In this document: one piece after another, positions 34,242-42,730 of the stretch | How the letters are laid out: each line of letters starts with the position of its first letter | Position numbering within the stretch: position 1 is the first letter of the stretch | Source of the DNA: an uncultured Algibacter sp. | Lineage (GTDB): Bacteria > Bacteroidota > Bacteroidia > Flavobacteriales > Flavobacteriaceae | Length of the DNA stretch: 64,000 nucleotides | Direction: 5' to 3' | Assembly (NCBI RefSeq): GCF_947495675.1 | Contig: NZ_CANLZX010000010.1 | Location: forward strand, 62,001-126,000 | Translations under genes and position numbers: made by a program | The notes under the pieces: generated by a model | Told to the model about the DNA's origin: nothing | The model's database searches: none | The model's input: only the letters and a program-made list of their open reading frames with translations

Positions 34242-34392
34242 AAGCTAACACCGTATATAATTTATTGCTAGTTCTAGCCTACTTACGAAAATCCTCGCAG
34301 ATTTTCAGCTTGTTGTGTACTTGCAAAGTTAAGTGCTAAAACACGCCACTAACCATACACAAAACCATTAAACAAACTTTCCCAAAAAAACC
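34242..34392 (+). repeat. Cassette downstream element D, copy 2
   Basis: It begins AAGCTAACACCGTATATAA, then TTGCTAGTTCTAGCCTACTT, a hairpin GAAAATC-CTCGCA-GATTTTC, CTAAAACACGCCACTAACC, ATACACAAAACC, TTAAACAAAC and CCAAAAAAA. It aligns with copy 1 (25532-25680) almost throughout, and its tail also matches copy 3. Confidence 0.78.
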
Positions 34393-34405
34393 ACTTTTTA
34401 GTTTA

Positions 34406-34498
34406 AAACCTAAGCTAGCAGATATGCTTGCGTTAGGCCTGACGAAGGAAGTGCGAGTACTTGTAACAAATAGCCCTACCCCTTTTTGGGGTAACACC
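34406..34498 (+). repeat. S-type structured repeat, copy A
   Basis: A lead-in AAGCTAGCA (from 34412) precedes GCGTTAGG (34430), a variable middle with GTGCGAGTACTTGTAAC, then AGCCC and the hairpin TACCCC-TTTTT-GGGGTA, ending AACACC at the stop codon of the TonB receptor. The GCGTTA start can pair with the end of the element in better-kept copies (TAACGC). Confidence 0.72.
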
Positions 34499-36652
34499 CT
34501 ACAAATTATCCAACTGGTTACTCTTTTTATCTTCGCTAATGGTCCAAAAGAAGCCTACAAAAAAGAATTGATCGGTGGCTGGCTGTAAAGCTCTTCTATT
34601 AAAATTACCATTAACATCGGGTGCATTAGCATATTGGTAGCCATTTATATTTTTAAAACCTAAAACATTATTAACAGATGCGTATAATATTTTTTGCGGG
34701 CTAATTAAATACGCCCAGTTTAAACTCAAGCTATTAAAAGCTTTAGTTTTGTCGTTTAAAAAACCAGCTTGATTAGGATTCGTATACGTTCTTCCTGAGG
34801 CAAACGAATAGCTCATACCTACTTGACTTCTCCATTTATCAATCCAATACTTCCCTACTACAGATACATTGTGTGTATTTGCAAAGTTAGGTTGGGCTTT
34901 AGTTAAGTAGTTTTGATAATCGCGCTCGGTATCCAGAAATGAATAGCTTAACCAATAATCAAAGTTTTTAATGGTTTTACCATCTCTCCAAAAGAAATCT
35001 ACCCCTTTTGCAAAACCACTACCATTGCTGTTATAGTTACTATCAAAGTTTGTGAATTCTGTATCATACTTAACCAAATTATCATATTTTTTATAATACG
35101 CTTCAGCTCTAAATATTTTTCTATCAGCATTAAACTGATAGTTAAATATATAATGCGAGGTGTTTTCAGCTTTTAGGTCTTGATTAAACTTTAAAATATT
35201 ACTAGATGGGTTTTGGTAAAAATTCCCATAGGCTAAAGACACTTGACTTTTCTCGGTAGTTTTATAAGCCAAAGATGCTCTTGGTGCTATTGTAAAGTCT
35301 TTAAACAATTCGCTGTACTCACCACGCAAACCTGTTTTAATTGCTAATTTTTTCGATATAAAAATATCTGCTTCAGCATACGCAGCGGCAATATTGTTAT
35401 TATAACCGTAATTAACTTTACTAATCGTTTCATCATTATAAGTTTCATTATAATCGGTAGCAAAATATTCTGCCCCAAAATAGAGTTTTAAGCGGTTGCT
35501 AACTCTATTTTTAAACTTCACTTTAGTATGCAAGGAGTTTTCAGTATTATTAATATCACTTTCAATAATGTTTAAGCTGTTTTTAGCTCTTGTATAGCTA
35601 ACACCTCCAAAAAGTGTCCAAGTATCGTTTAAAACACCTTGATAAGAGCCATTTAAATAAAAGTTATTATTGTTTAATTTAAAATAGGCGCCTTCTGGGG
35701 TATTGATGTCTTCTTGCGTTAACTCAAAACTAGTCGCATCAAAAGCACCATATAATTTAAATAAACCCGCATTGGTTTTCTTTCTAAAAACGGCTTCACC
35801 AGATGCTGTTTCAAAAGGTTTTATCCAATCATTTCTATTTTTAAAAATAGCATTATAAGGCGCTAAATTAATGTAAGATGCGTTTACACTTAAAGAACTT
35901 TTTTCCCATTTTTGTGTGTTACCAAGTGTGGCACCAACACTCATAATACCAATATCGGTTTTTTCTTGGTCTGGCTCATCAATAGTATTTAAAAGCAACA
36001 CACTTGATAAGGCTTGCCCAAATTCTGCCGAATAACCACCTGTAGAAAAGGTAATCCCATCAAATAAAAATGGTGAGTATCGTCCTCTAGTTGGTGCATT
36101 ATTGGTTGTTGGCGAATACGGTGTAAACACACGAATACCATCAATAAAAATTTGTGTTTCATTGGCATCACCACCACGTACAAACAACCTACCATCTTCT
36201 GCAACCGTAGTTGTTCCTGGCAAGGTTTGTAAAGCACCAACAAAATCGCCTAAAGCACTTGCAGTAGTTACAACATCTAGTGGTTTTAATGCATTTACTT
36301 TACTATTATCGCCTGCAGAAAATGTACCAGCAGACAGCACAACAGCATCTAAAGTATTTACATCTTCGCGAAGTTTAATGGTAACATCTTTCATGTAAGA
36401 TACATCGCCAACCATAGTAAAAGGCTCATAAGACATAAAAGAAACAATTAAAGTTTGAGTACCAGTCTCTGTGGTTTTAAATAAAAACTCACCATGTTCT
36501 CCAGAAGTGCTTCCATCATAAGTGCCTTCTAAATAAATATTGGCACCTTCAATAGGTTCATTTTTCGTGTTAAAAACTTGACCGCTAATAATGGATTGAG
36601 CCGACAATTGAAAACTTATTAAAGCAACAATTATAATGGTAATTTTTTTCAT
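34499..36652 (-). CDS. TonB-dependent outer-membrane receptor with carboxypeptidase-regulatory domain
   Basis: 717 residues. A signal peptide (1-19) is followed by a CarboxypepD_reg-like domain (about 22-105, ISGQVFNTKNEPIEGANIYL), the plug (about 115-220, with VRGGDANETQIFIDGIRV) and a 22-strand type barrel. No SusD partner is adjacent, so a polysaccharide locus is unlikely; the ligand is unknown. The promoter (36716-36767) carries the ACAGTTCGG box shared with the LytTR operon and DUF2141. The gene is divergent from a sigma factor gene. Confidence 0.93.
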   Translation of the reverse strand: MKKITIIIVALISFQLSAQSIISGQVFNTKNEPIEGANIYLEGTYDGSTSGEHGEFLFKTTETGTQTLIVSFMSYEPFTMVGDVSYMKDVTIKLREDVNTLDAVVLSAGTFSAGDNSKVNALKPLDVVTTASALGDFVGALQTLPGTTTVAEDGRLFVRGGDANETQIFIDGIRVFTPYSPTTNNAPTRGRYSPFLFDGITFSTGGYSAEFGQALSSVLLLNTIDEPDQEKTDIGIMSVGATLGNTQKWEKSSLSVNASYINLAPYNAIFKNRNDWIKPFETASGEAVFRKKTNAGLFKLYGAFDATSFELTQEDINTPEGAYFKLNNNNFYLNGSYQGVLNDTWTLFGGVSYTRAKNSLNIIESDINNTENSLHTKVKFKNRVSNRLKLYFGAEYFATDYNETYNDETISKVNYGYNNNIAAAYAEADIFISKKLAIKTGLRGEYSELFKDFTIAPRASLAYKTTEKSQVSLAYGNFYQNPSSNILKFNQDLKAENTSHYIFNYQFNADRKIFRAEAYYKKYDNLVKYDTEFTNFDSNYNSNGSGFAKGVDFFWRDGKTIKNFDYWLSYSFLDTERDYQNYLTKAQPNFANTHNVSVVGKYWIDKWRSQVGMSYSFASGRTYTNPNQAGFLNDKTKAFNSLSLNWAYLISPQKILYASVNNVLGFKNINGYQYANAPDVNGNFNRRALQPATDQFFFVGFFWTISEDKKSNQLDNL

Positions 36653-36715
36653 GATTGATTAATTTTACTGTTCGTTTTGTGTTTGATGACATACCGAAAT
36701 AAATTCAGCACGCAG

Positions 36716-36780
36716 CAAATTTGCAACACAAAAGCCATTACTAAAACTCTTAATTACCGAACTGTAAAATTTACATGATG
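36716..36780 (-). promoter_or_regulatory. LytTR-type promoter of the TonB receptor
   Basis: On the minus strand, CATCAT (36780-36775), TTACAGTTCGGTAA (36767-36754), exactly 24 bases, then GTGTTGCAAATTTG (36729-36716), 63 bases before the ATG. The CATCAT and the following AAA are also present at the same distance upstream of the DUF2141 gene. Confidence 0.72.
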
Positions 36781-36870
36781 AATTGAAATTATGTATTTTA
36801 TAAATTTATTTTCATATCTATGTAACGTTTTAAAACATTAAGCTACTTACATAGTAACTAAACCACACCA

Positions 36871-37365
36871 TTGAATAAAGAACTAGAACATAGTTTTGTA
36901 GAATTGCTAGAAAAGCATCAAAATATTGTGCACAAAGTTTGTCGTTTGTACACCAATAATTATGATGCTCATAATGATTTATTCCAAGAAATCACCATTC
37001 AACTCTGGAAAGCATATCCTAAATTTCGAGGCGATGCTAAATTCAGTACCTGGATGTATCGTGTTGGGCTAAATACTGCAATAACACTCTACCGTAAATC
37101 GAAACGTACCATAAATACACAAGATTATGCTGGTGTAGAGTTTAAAATAAAAGCAGAAGATTATGACGATACCGAAGAAGAACAATTAAAAGTATTATAT
37201 AAAGCTGTACACCAACTAAACGATATTGAAAAAGCATTGGTTTTTCTTTATTTAGAAGACAAAGACTATAGAGAAATTAGTGAAACATTGGGAATAAGTG
37301 AAGTAAATGCCAGAGTGAAAATGAATAGAATTAAAAACAAACTTAGAACCATACTAAATCCGTAA
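36871..37365 (+). CDS. RNA polymerase sigma factor, ECF type
   Basis: 164 residues with region 2 (YDAHNDLFQEITIQLWKAYP, about 31-50, then FSTWMYRVGLNTAITLYRK) and region 4 (DIEKALVFLYLEDKDYREISETLGISEVNA, given here in part). The start is TTG at 36871, giving the normal length; no ATG lies nearby in frame. It is divergent from the TonB receptor and followed after four bases by a membrane protein that may be its anti-sigma factor. Target promoters are unknown. Confidence 0.9.
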   Translation: MNKELEHSFVELLEKHQNIVHKVCRLYTNNYDAHNDLFQEITIQLWKAYPKFRGDAKFSTWMYRVGLNTAITLYRKSKRTINTQDYAGVEFKIKAEDYDDTEEEQLKVLYKAVHQLNDIEKALVFLYLEDKDYREISETLGISEVNARVKMNRIKNKLRTILNP

Positions 37366-37369
37366 CATT

Positions 37370-38011
37370 ATGGATGAATTAGAATTATTAAAAAAAGACT
37401 GGAATAAAGGAGACACCGCGTATCCTAAGCTTTCCTACGACGATATTTATAAGATGATTGTAAAAAAATCATCCTCAATAGTAAAATGGATTTTTATTAT
37501 AAGCTTACTAGAATTTGCATTCTGGATAGGCCTATCATTCATTTTAAAAGGCACATCCTATTCCGATAAAATGGAAGAGCTTAATATCGACCATATACTC
37601 ATTCCAATAACTATAATTAGCTACGGTATTTTAATTTATTTCTTTTACCTGTTTTATAAAAATTATAGAAGTATTTCTGTTACAGACAGCTCTAAAGCCT
37701 TAATGGAAAGTATTATAAAAACAAGAAAAACGGTAAAATACTACGTAATATTCAACTTAGCAACATTAGTAATTGGTGCAAGTATAGGTGCTTTTTACTC
37801 CTTTAATCATAATCCAGATTTCTCAAACAATTTAGAATTAGCAACAGCAAACGGCGAAGTATTTAAATTTTACGCAGTAATTATCATGGTAACCTTATTA
37901 ATACTTGCCCTAGCCATTGGTGTACTATTACTATTTTACTGGCTTATTTACGGCATCCTATTAAAACGCTTAAACAGAAATTATAAAGAGTTAAAAAAGT
38001 TAGAAGTTTAA
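37370..38011 (+). CDS. Membrane protein, probable anti-sigma partner
   Basis: 213 residues with a cytoplasmic N-terminal part (MDELELLKKDWNKGD, then YPKLSYDDIYKMIVKKSS) and four membrane helices (about 38-60, 75-95, 120-145, 165-200). Genes of this type regularly follow an ECF sigma gene in Flavobacteriaceae, and the N-terminus would be available to bind the sigma factor. There is no known catalytic motif; similar sequences have been mislabelled as carotene oxygenases. An S element abuts the 3' end. Confidence 0.75.
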   Translation: MDELELLKKDWNKGDTAYPKLSYDDIYKMIVKKSSSIVKWIFIISLLEFAFWIGLSFILKGTSYSDKMEELNIDHILIPITIISYGILIYFFYLFYKNYRSISVTDSSKALMESIIKTRKTVKYYVIFNLATLVIGASIGAFYSFNHNPDFSNNLELATANGEVFKFYAVIIMVTLLILALAIGVLLLFYWLIYGILLKRLNRNYKELKKLEV

Positions 38012-38020
38012 AATTTTTTG

Positions 38021-38120
38021 GGCGTTACCCGAAAAGGGTCGGGCTTTTACTACTCGCTTCCTCCTGCGTCGGCGAGCTCAAACATGCCGTTCAATCCCTA
38101 ACGCACTTGCTTGCTAGCTT
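38021..38120 (-). repeat. S-type structured repeat, copy B
   Basis: Read on the minus strand: AAGCTAGCAAGCAAGT, GCGTTAGGGATTGAACGG, a GC-rich middle (GAGCTCGCCGACGCAGGAGG), AGCGAGTAGTAAAAGCCCG, then the hairpin ACCC-TTTTC-GGGT and AACGCC. GCGTTA at the start can pair with TAACGC at the end. It is the best-kept copy together with 63315-63397. Confidence 0.78.
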
Positions 38121-38129
38121 GGGTTTTTA

Positions 38130-38297
38130 AATTATTAGGTATTGGTTTTTGGAGAGGTTTGTTTAAAGGTTTTGACTATGGTTTCGTTACGGAATGGTAC
38201 GCGAGTATCATTCCGTAACGAAACCATAAATTTAGCAAAAAGGCTCGAAATTCCAATTAGGAATTTCAGCCGTAATGAACTAAAGCGGTTGTTGGGC
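38130..38297 (-). repeat. Cassette downstream element D, copy 3, with strong hairpins
   Basis: Read on the minus strand from the HNH stop: GCCCAACAACCG, a hairpin GAAATTCC-TAATT-GGAATTTC (38267-38247), a perfect 20-bp inverted repeat (38177-38196 with 38209-38228, arm TATGGTTTCGTTACGGAATG), then AACCATAGTCAAAACC, TTTAAACAAACC and CCAAAAACC. The tail aligns with D copy 2; the middle differs. It runs directly into S copy B. Confidence 0.68.
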
Positions 38298-38627
38298 TTA
38301 GTTATTTTTTATTTTCGGTGGATTGGCAATAGCTTCTTTAACTACAGTTGCAATATTGTCAATTGTAATGTTCTTTCTTTTACAATATTCAGATTGTAGC
38401 CAATCTTCTATTAGTTTCGCTCCTTTACTCGCATTACACGAAATACAACACAGAGCGATATTGTCCTTTCCATTTATTCTTATATCATTTACTATATGTT
38501 CCCATGACGGTTTTGATTTTCTTGAGTCATTACTCTCAAAAAATTCCACTCCACAATAAACACAATTCTTATCTCGCTCCTTTACAAAGATTTCTACATC
38601 GATTGGAATTCCCCATTTATTTGCCAT
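38298..38627 (-). CDS. HNH endonuclease (cassette gene)
   Basis: 109 residues with an HNH fold: CVYCGVEF, then SWEHIVNDIRINGKDNIALCCISCN, with two CxxC zinc pairs (near residues 17-20 and 59-63) and the EH of the catalytic motif. The asparagine and a final histidine position are occupied by N and K-rich sequence, so activity is likely but not certain. It lies seven bases after an Mrr-like nuclease gene on the same strand, making a two-nuclease accessory unit. Confidence 0.86.
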   Translation of the reverse strand: MANKWGIPIDVEIFVKERDKNCVYCGVEFFESNDSRKSKPSWEHIVNDIRINGKDNIALCCISCNASKGAKLIEDWLQSEYCKRKNITIDNIATVVKEAIANPPKIKNN

Positions 38628-38634
38628 AGGTCAA

Positions 38635-39531
38635 TTATTCTCCCTCAAAGAAATCGTTATCAATTTCTTTAACCTCATAAGTCGTCTTTACTTGAACACC
38701 AACATTGTATTGATGCATTAAGTCAACCAGTTTAGGTCCATCAATCAGTATAATTGAATGATGAGCTTCTCTCGCTTTCTTAATTGCAGAATCGTCAAAA
38801 GTTGATGTGGTAATGAAAACTCCTTTTGAAGTGTCTCCACTCATTGCTCCAATGAAATTCCTTATATCCTTTTCGCGTACTTTATTTTCATTGTACCTTT
38901 TTGCTTGAGTGTAAATCTTTTCAAGCCCGAGTTTGTCCTCGTTTATGATTCCATCAATTCCGCCATCTCCAGTTTTTGAAGTTTCAATAAAATCTCCATA
39001 ACCCATTCTTTTGAGTAATATCAAAATTACTTTTTCAAAGAAGTAAGGGTCGAGTTCTTTAAGTTTATCGAGAAGCTCGGTTTTAACTTCTGTTTCAATT
39101 GTTTCAAATCCAGTATCGATTAGGTCTTGAGGTGATGCATTGTCAACATCAACAGTTTCCAATTCGGTTTTGTCCTCTTTTTTACTTTTAACTGAAGAGC
39201 GATGTTGGATAAAATCAGGGTCATTTTGTAAGTCCGACAAAAGTAATTTTCCACTTGCCAAAGCTTGTTTTCCTTTTTCTCCGATTTGCACCATTCCTCT
39301 TTTCGGATAGAATACAAACTTGCCCATTTTCAGATAGGACTTTCCCCAAAGTATTCGGTCAATCAAGGTATTGGCTCCAGTACTTGTTTTCTTATCTAAG
39401 AGTTCTTTTGGTAAGTCCGAATAATACTTGTCACGAACTCTTATTGCTAATTCTCGACTGCTTATTGATTCAATCGAGCTTAACGTTTCTAAAATCGGCA
39501 TAAAAGTTTCGTGATATTTAGGTAATTCCAT
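38635..39531 (-). CDS. Mrr-like restriction endonuclease (cassette gene)
   Basis: 298 residues. An N-terminal winged-helix Mrr_N domain (about 1-90, IRVRDKYYSDLPKELLDKKT, with WGKSYLKMGKFV) is followed by an acidic linker and an Mrr catalytic domain (about 165-280). The PD-(D/E)xK core is visible in GDGGIDGIINED and QAKRY. Such enzymes cut modified DNA. No methyltransferase accompanies it, consistent with a modification-dependent type IV system. The HNH gene follows; U copy 3 lies just upstream. Confidence 0.88.
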   Translation of the reverse strand: MELPKYHETFMPILETLSSIESISSRELAIRVRDKYYSDLPKELLDKKTSTGANTLIDRILWGKSYLKMGKFVFYPKRGMVQIGEKGKQALASGKLLLSDLQNDPDFIQHRSSVKSKKEDKTELETVDVDNASPQDLIDTGFETIETEVKTELLDKLKELDPYFFEKVILILLKRMGYGDFIETSKTGDGGIDGIINEDKLGLEKIYTQAKRYNENKVREKDIRNFIGAMSGDTSKGVFITTSTFDDSAIKKAREAHHSIILIDGPKLVDLMHQYNVGVQVKTTYEVKEIDNDFFEGE

Positions 39532-39547
39532 TTATTATTTTGGTTAT

Positions 39548-39621
39548 TTTTTAATTAATGCCAATGCGATGATATAAACCCGTTTTAAAAACTTATATCA
39601 GACGCTAAACGAAGTTAGTTT
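39548..39621 (-). repeat. Cassette upstream element U, copy 3
   Basis: Read on the minus strand: AAACTAACTTCGTTTAGCG, TCTGATATAAG, a spacer, TTTATATCATCGC, then TTGGCATTAATTAAAAAA. GCG-TCT-GATATAA pairs with TTATATC-AT-CGC. The last 18 bases are identical to copy 1. It ends about 17 bp before the Mrr-like start. Confidence 0.78.
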
Positions 39622-39653
39622 ATTTTTCTGACAAAGCCAAGCAATAAATGGTG

Positions 39654-40253
39654 TCAATCCATAAAAGTTTCAAACGCATCCACCTCAACAACATCACCAG
39701 CCTGCATCGTATTTACATGAATCGCTCCTACCCTAACCCTAACTAAGCGTAATGTAGGGAAACCCACTACTGCAGTCATTTTTCTTACCTGCCTAAACTT
39801 ACCTTCTTTTAAAGTTATAGACACCCAACTTGTTGGCCCATGCCTATCGTCTCTAATCTTTTTTGCGCGTTGTGGTAAATTAGGGGGCGTTTCTAATTTA
39901 AAAGCTTTACAAGGCTTGGTTTTGTAAACGTCACCATCAACAGTTATGTCAACTCCCGTTTTTAATTGCTTAATAGCATCTGCAGTAACAACACCATCAA
40001 CTTGTGCGTAATACTCTTTTTCAACTTTTTGGCTGTTTATAGTGGCACTCATTTTACCATTTGTAGTTAGTAAGAGTAAACCCTCGGATGCTTCATCTAA
40101 CCTACCAATAGCCATAATCCCTTCTGGAAAATCATGTAAACTACCCAAAAACTTTTTAGATTGTTGTTTAGAATCGTTACTAGCAAACTGACTTAAATAC
40201 CCATAAGGTTTAAAGATTAAAAAATGCCTATGTTTGGTTTTAGATACTTCCAT
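39654..40253 (-). CDS. 23S rRNA pseudouridine synthase of the RsuA/RluE type
   Basis: 199 residues. The catalytic aspartate is in GRLDEASEGLLLLT (near residue 59), with FKPYGYLSQF at the start and GKFRQVRKM and LRLVRVRVG near the end. There is no S4 RNA-binding domain, as in RluE. It isomerises a uridine in 23S rRNA; the exact position cannot be assigned from sequence. The start overlaps the 3' end of topB by 14 bases, so the two are co-transcribed. Confidence 0.92.
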   Translation of the reverse strand: MEVSKTKHRHFLIFKPYGYLSQFASNDSKQQSKKFLGSLHDFPEGIMAIGRLDEASEGLLLLTTNGKMSATINSQKVEKEYYAQVDGVVTADAIKQLKTGVDITVDGDVYKTKPCKAFKLETPPNLPQRAKKIRDDRHGPTSWVSITLKEGKFRQVRKMTAVVGFPTLRLVRVRVGAIHVNTMQAGDVVEVDAFETFMD

Positions 40254-42531
40254 TCAAAATACGATGCACGAGTTCTTTTGTTGGTGTTTGCCCATTCATT
40301 TTAGCTCTAACAGCATCAAACGTTACTTTAAAATCACAACCCGATTTATAAGCACTACAGCCATAAGCCGTTTTACCTTTTATAACCGTTCCTTTTTTAC
40401 ATTTAGGACACACCAATTCATCTGACTTTGGTTTTACAGCAGTTTTTTTAGGCTCTAATTTTAACTTGAAATTCTCATCAAAACGAAGTAAACCTTCTAC
40501 GGTTCCAGAGCCTGTTTTAAAGCCTTTTAAATTAACTGTTGAGCCTTTTTGAAGCAATCTTATAAATTGTTTTTCAGATATTTTTTTACCATTAAAACTA
40601 AATGGCATAACAAAATTACAGCCCGATTTATACGCGCTACAGCCATAAGCCGATTTTCCTTTAATTATTTGCCCTTGTTTACATTTTGGGCAACTTTCAG
40701 CAGTAATGCCTGCACTCTTTTTAGCATCTACTTTTGCGGCACGTTTTTTTACAGTTGTCGCATACGATATGTTAGCACGCTTCGTTTCACTTCGTACTTC
40801 GTAAACCAAAGCATCAACCATGCGTTTCATGTTATTTATAAAGGCACCTGCACTAAATTCGCCTCTTTCAATATCTTTTAATTGCTTTTCCCAAGAGCCC
40901 GTTAATTCTGCCGATTTTAATAAATCATTTTTAATCGTATCAATTAATTGAATACCTGTTACTGTTGGTAATACTTGTTTCTTGTTACGCTTTATATATT
41001 TCCTTCTAAAAAGTGTTTCTATAATATTGGCCCGGGTTGATGGTCTTCCTATACCATTCTCTTTCATTAAATCTCGTAACTCTTCATCATCAACCTGCTT
41101 ACCTGCAGTTTCCATAGCACGTAGCAAAGAGGCTTCTGTAAACTGATTTGGTGGTTTGGTCTCTTTTTCTAAAAAAGAAGGTTCATGTGGTCCTTTTTCG
41201 CCTTTTTCAAAAGTTGGTAAAATACCAGATTCTTTTTCTTTAGCATTTGGATTCTCAAATACTACGCGCCACCCTTTTTCTAAAATTTCTTTACCAGTAG
41301 TTTTAAAAACAACTTTTGCGGCATGCCCTAAAACGGTGGTGTTTGATACGGTACAATCATCATAAAAAACAGCAATAAATCGTTTTACAATAATATCGTA
41401 AACTTGTTGCTGGTTATATTGCAAATTGGTTTGCATGCCGGTTGGAATTATAGCATGGTGATCGGTTACCTTTTTATCATTAAATACTTTAGTAGACTTC
41501 TTTATTTTTTTTCCTAAAAGTGGCTGTGTTAATGTTGAATAGTTAGTTAGCTTCTGGAGTATTCCAGATACTTTTGGATACACATCATTTGGTAAAAATG
41601 TAGTATCAACTCTAGGGTAAGTTACAACCTTACGCTCGTATAATGCTTGTACTATTTTTAAGGTTTCATCTGCAGAAAAGCCAAACTTAGTATTACAATA
41701 TACCTGCAAACCTGTTAAATCGAACAGTTTTGGCGCATATTCTTTTCCTTTCTTTTTGGTAATAGATTGTATTTCAAAATCACTCTCCTTTACTTTACTA
41801 GCAAGTGCTTCGCCATCTTCCTTTTTAAGAAACCGACCATCTTCGTAGCTAAATAACGTCTCTCTGTAAAGCGTTTGTAATTCCCAATACGGTTGTGGTT
41901 TAAAGTTTTCAATGTCTTTAAAACGGTTAACAACCATGGCTAATGTTGGTGTTTGCACACGACCTACAGATAACACTTGTTTGTAACCACCATGTTTTAC
42001 TGTATATAATCTGGTTGCATTTATACCTAATAACCAATCGCCAATAGATCTAGAAAAGCCAGCATAATACAAATTATCGTAATCTTTGGCTGGTTTTAAG
42101 TTTTCAAAACCTTCTTTTATAGCTTCTGTGGTTAATGATGAAATCCATAATCGTTTTACTTCGCCTTTGTAATTAGCCTCATTCATTACCCATCGCTGAA
42201 TAAGTTCTCCTTCTTGCCCGGCATCCCCACAGTTTATTACAAGATCGGCTTTATCAAATAAACTTTTTACAATATTAAATTGCTTTTTTATACCAGAATT
42301 AGAAGATACTTTAACTTCAAATTTTTCTGGAAGCATTGGTAAATTATTTAAATCCCAACTTTTCCAATAGGGTTTATAATCTACAGGTTCTTTTAGTGTA
42401 CACAAATGCCCAAAAGTATATGTTACCGCATAACCATTACCTTCAAAATAGCCATCACGTTTAGTATTTGCTCCTAATACAGCAGCAATTTCTCGGGCAA
42501 CACTTGGTTTTTCGGCTATACAGACTTTCAT
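40240..42531 (-). CDS. topB: DNA topoisomerase III
   Basis: 763 residues. A Toprim domain (KVCIAEKPSVAREIA; NCGDAGQEGELIQ) is followed by the type IA cleavage core with the active tyrosine in KVVTYPRVDTTFL and the FTEASLLRAME and GIGRPSTRANII motifs. The C-terminal 200 residues hold two repeats of CPKCKxGxxIKGKxAYGCSAYKSGC, zinc-binding topoisomerase modules. It relaxes and decatenates DNA. Length and motifs are normal. The downstream pseudouridine synthase gene overlaps it by 14 bases. Confidence 0.95.
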   Translation of the reverse strand: MKVCIAEKPSVAREIAAVLGANTKRDGYFEGNGYAVTYTFGHLCTLKEPVDYKPYWKSWDLNNLPMLPEKFEVKVSSNSGIKKQFNIVKSLFDKADLVINCGDAGQEGELIQRWVMNEANYKGEVKRLWISSLTTEAIKEGFENLKPAKDYDNLYYAGFSRSIGDWLLGINATRLYTVKHGGYKQVLSVGRVQTPTLAMVVNRFKDIENFKPQPYWELQTLYRETLFSYEDGRFLKKEDGEALASKVKESDFEIQSITKKKGKEYAPKLFDLTGLQVYCNTKFGFSADETLKIVQALYERKVVTYPRVDTTFLPNDVYPKVSGILQKLTNYSTLTQPLLGKKIKKSTKVFNDKKVTDHHAIIPTGMQTNLQYNQQQVYDIIVKRFIAVFYDDCTVSNTTVLGHAAKVVFKTTGKEILEKGWRVVFENPNAKEKESGILPTFEKGEKGPHEPSFLEKETKPPNQFTEASLLRAMETAGKQVDDEELRDLMKENGIGRPSTRANIIETLFRRKYIKRNKKQVLPTVTGIQLIDTIKNDLLKSAELTGSWEKQLKDIERGEFSAGAFINNMKRMVDALVYEVRSETKRANISYATTVKKRAAKVDAKKSAGITAESCPKCKQGQIIKGKSAYGCSAYKSGCNFVMPFSFNGKKISEKQFIRLLQKGSTVNLKGFKTGSGTVEGLLRFDENFKLKLEPKKTAVKPKSDELVCPKCKKGTVIKGKTAYGCSAYKSGCDFKVTFDAVRAKMNGQTPTKELVHRILNGSI

Positions 42532-42730
42532 ATATCTATCTTAAAACAGAGATGCAAAATATAACTTTTGATACCGATTTTAAAAGAGAATTGTTAGGAG
42601 TTATTAACCAAAAATTAATACTGGAATATTCTTACTCTGCAAAATAATAATTAATTGTATCATTTTTATTACACTATAAATTAATATATTTACACAGTTA
42701 ATTGCTATTTTATTTACTCCCTCCCTAAAT

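Noticed and set aside
34499..36652. Polysaccharide utilisation locus around the TonB receptor
   Set aside because: No SusD-like lipoprotein or carbohydrate-active enzyme is adjacent.
38177..38228. Strong hairpin first read as an intrinsic terminator of the HNH gene
   Set aside because: No T-rich tail follows on either strand, and it lies 70-120 bp beyond the stop; it is reported as part of the D element instead.
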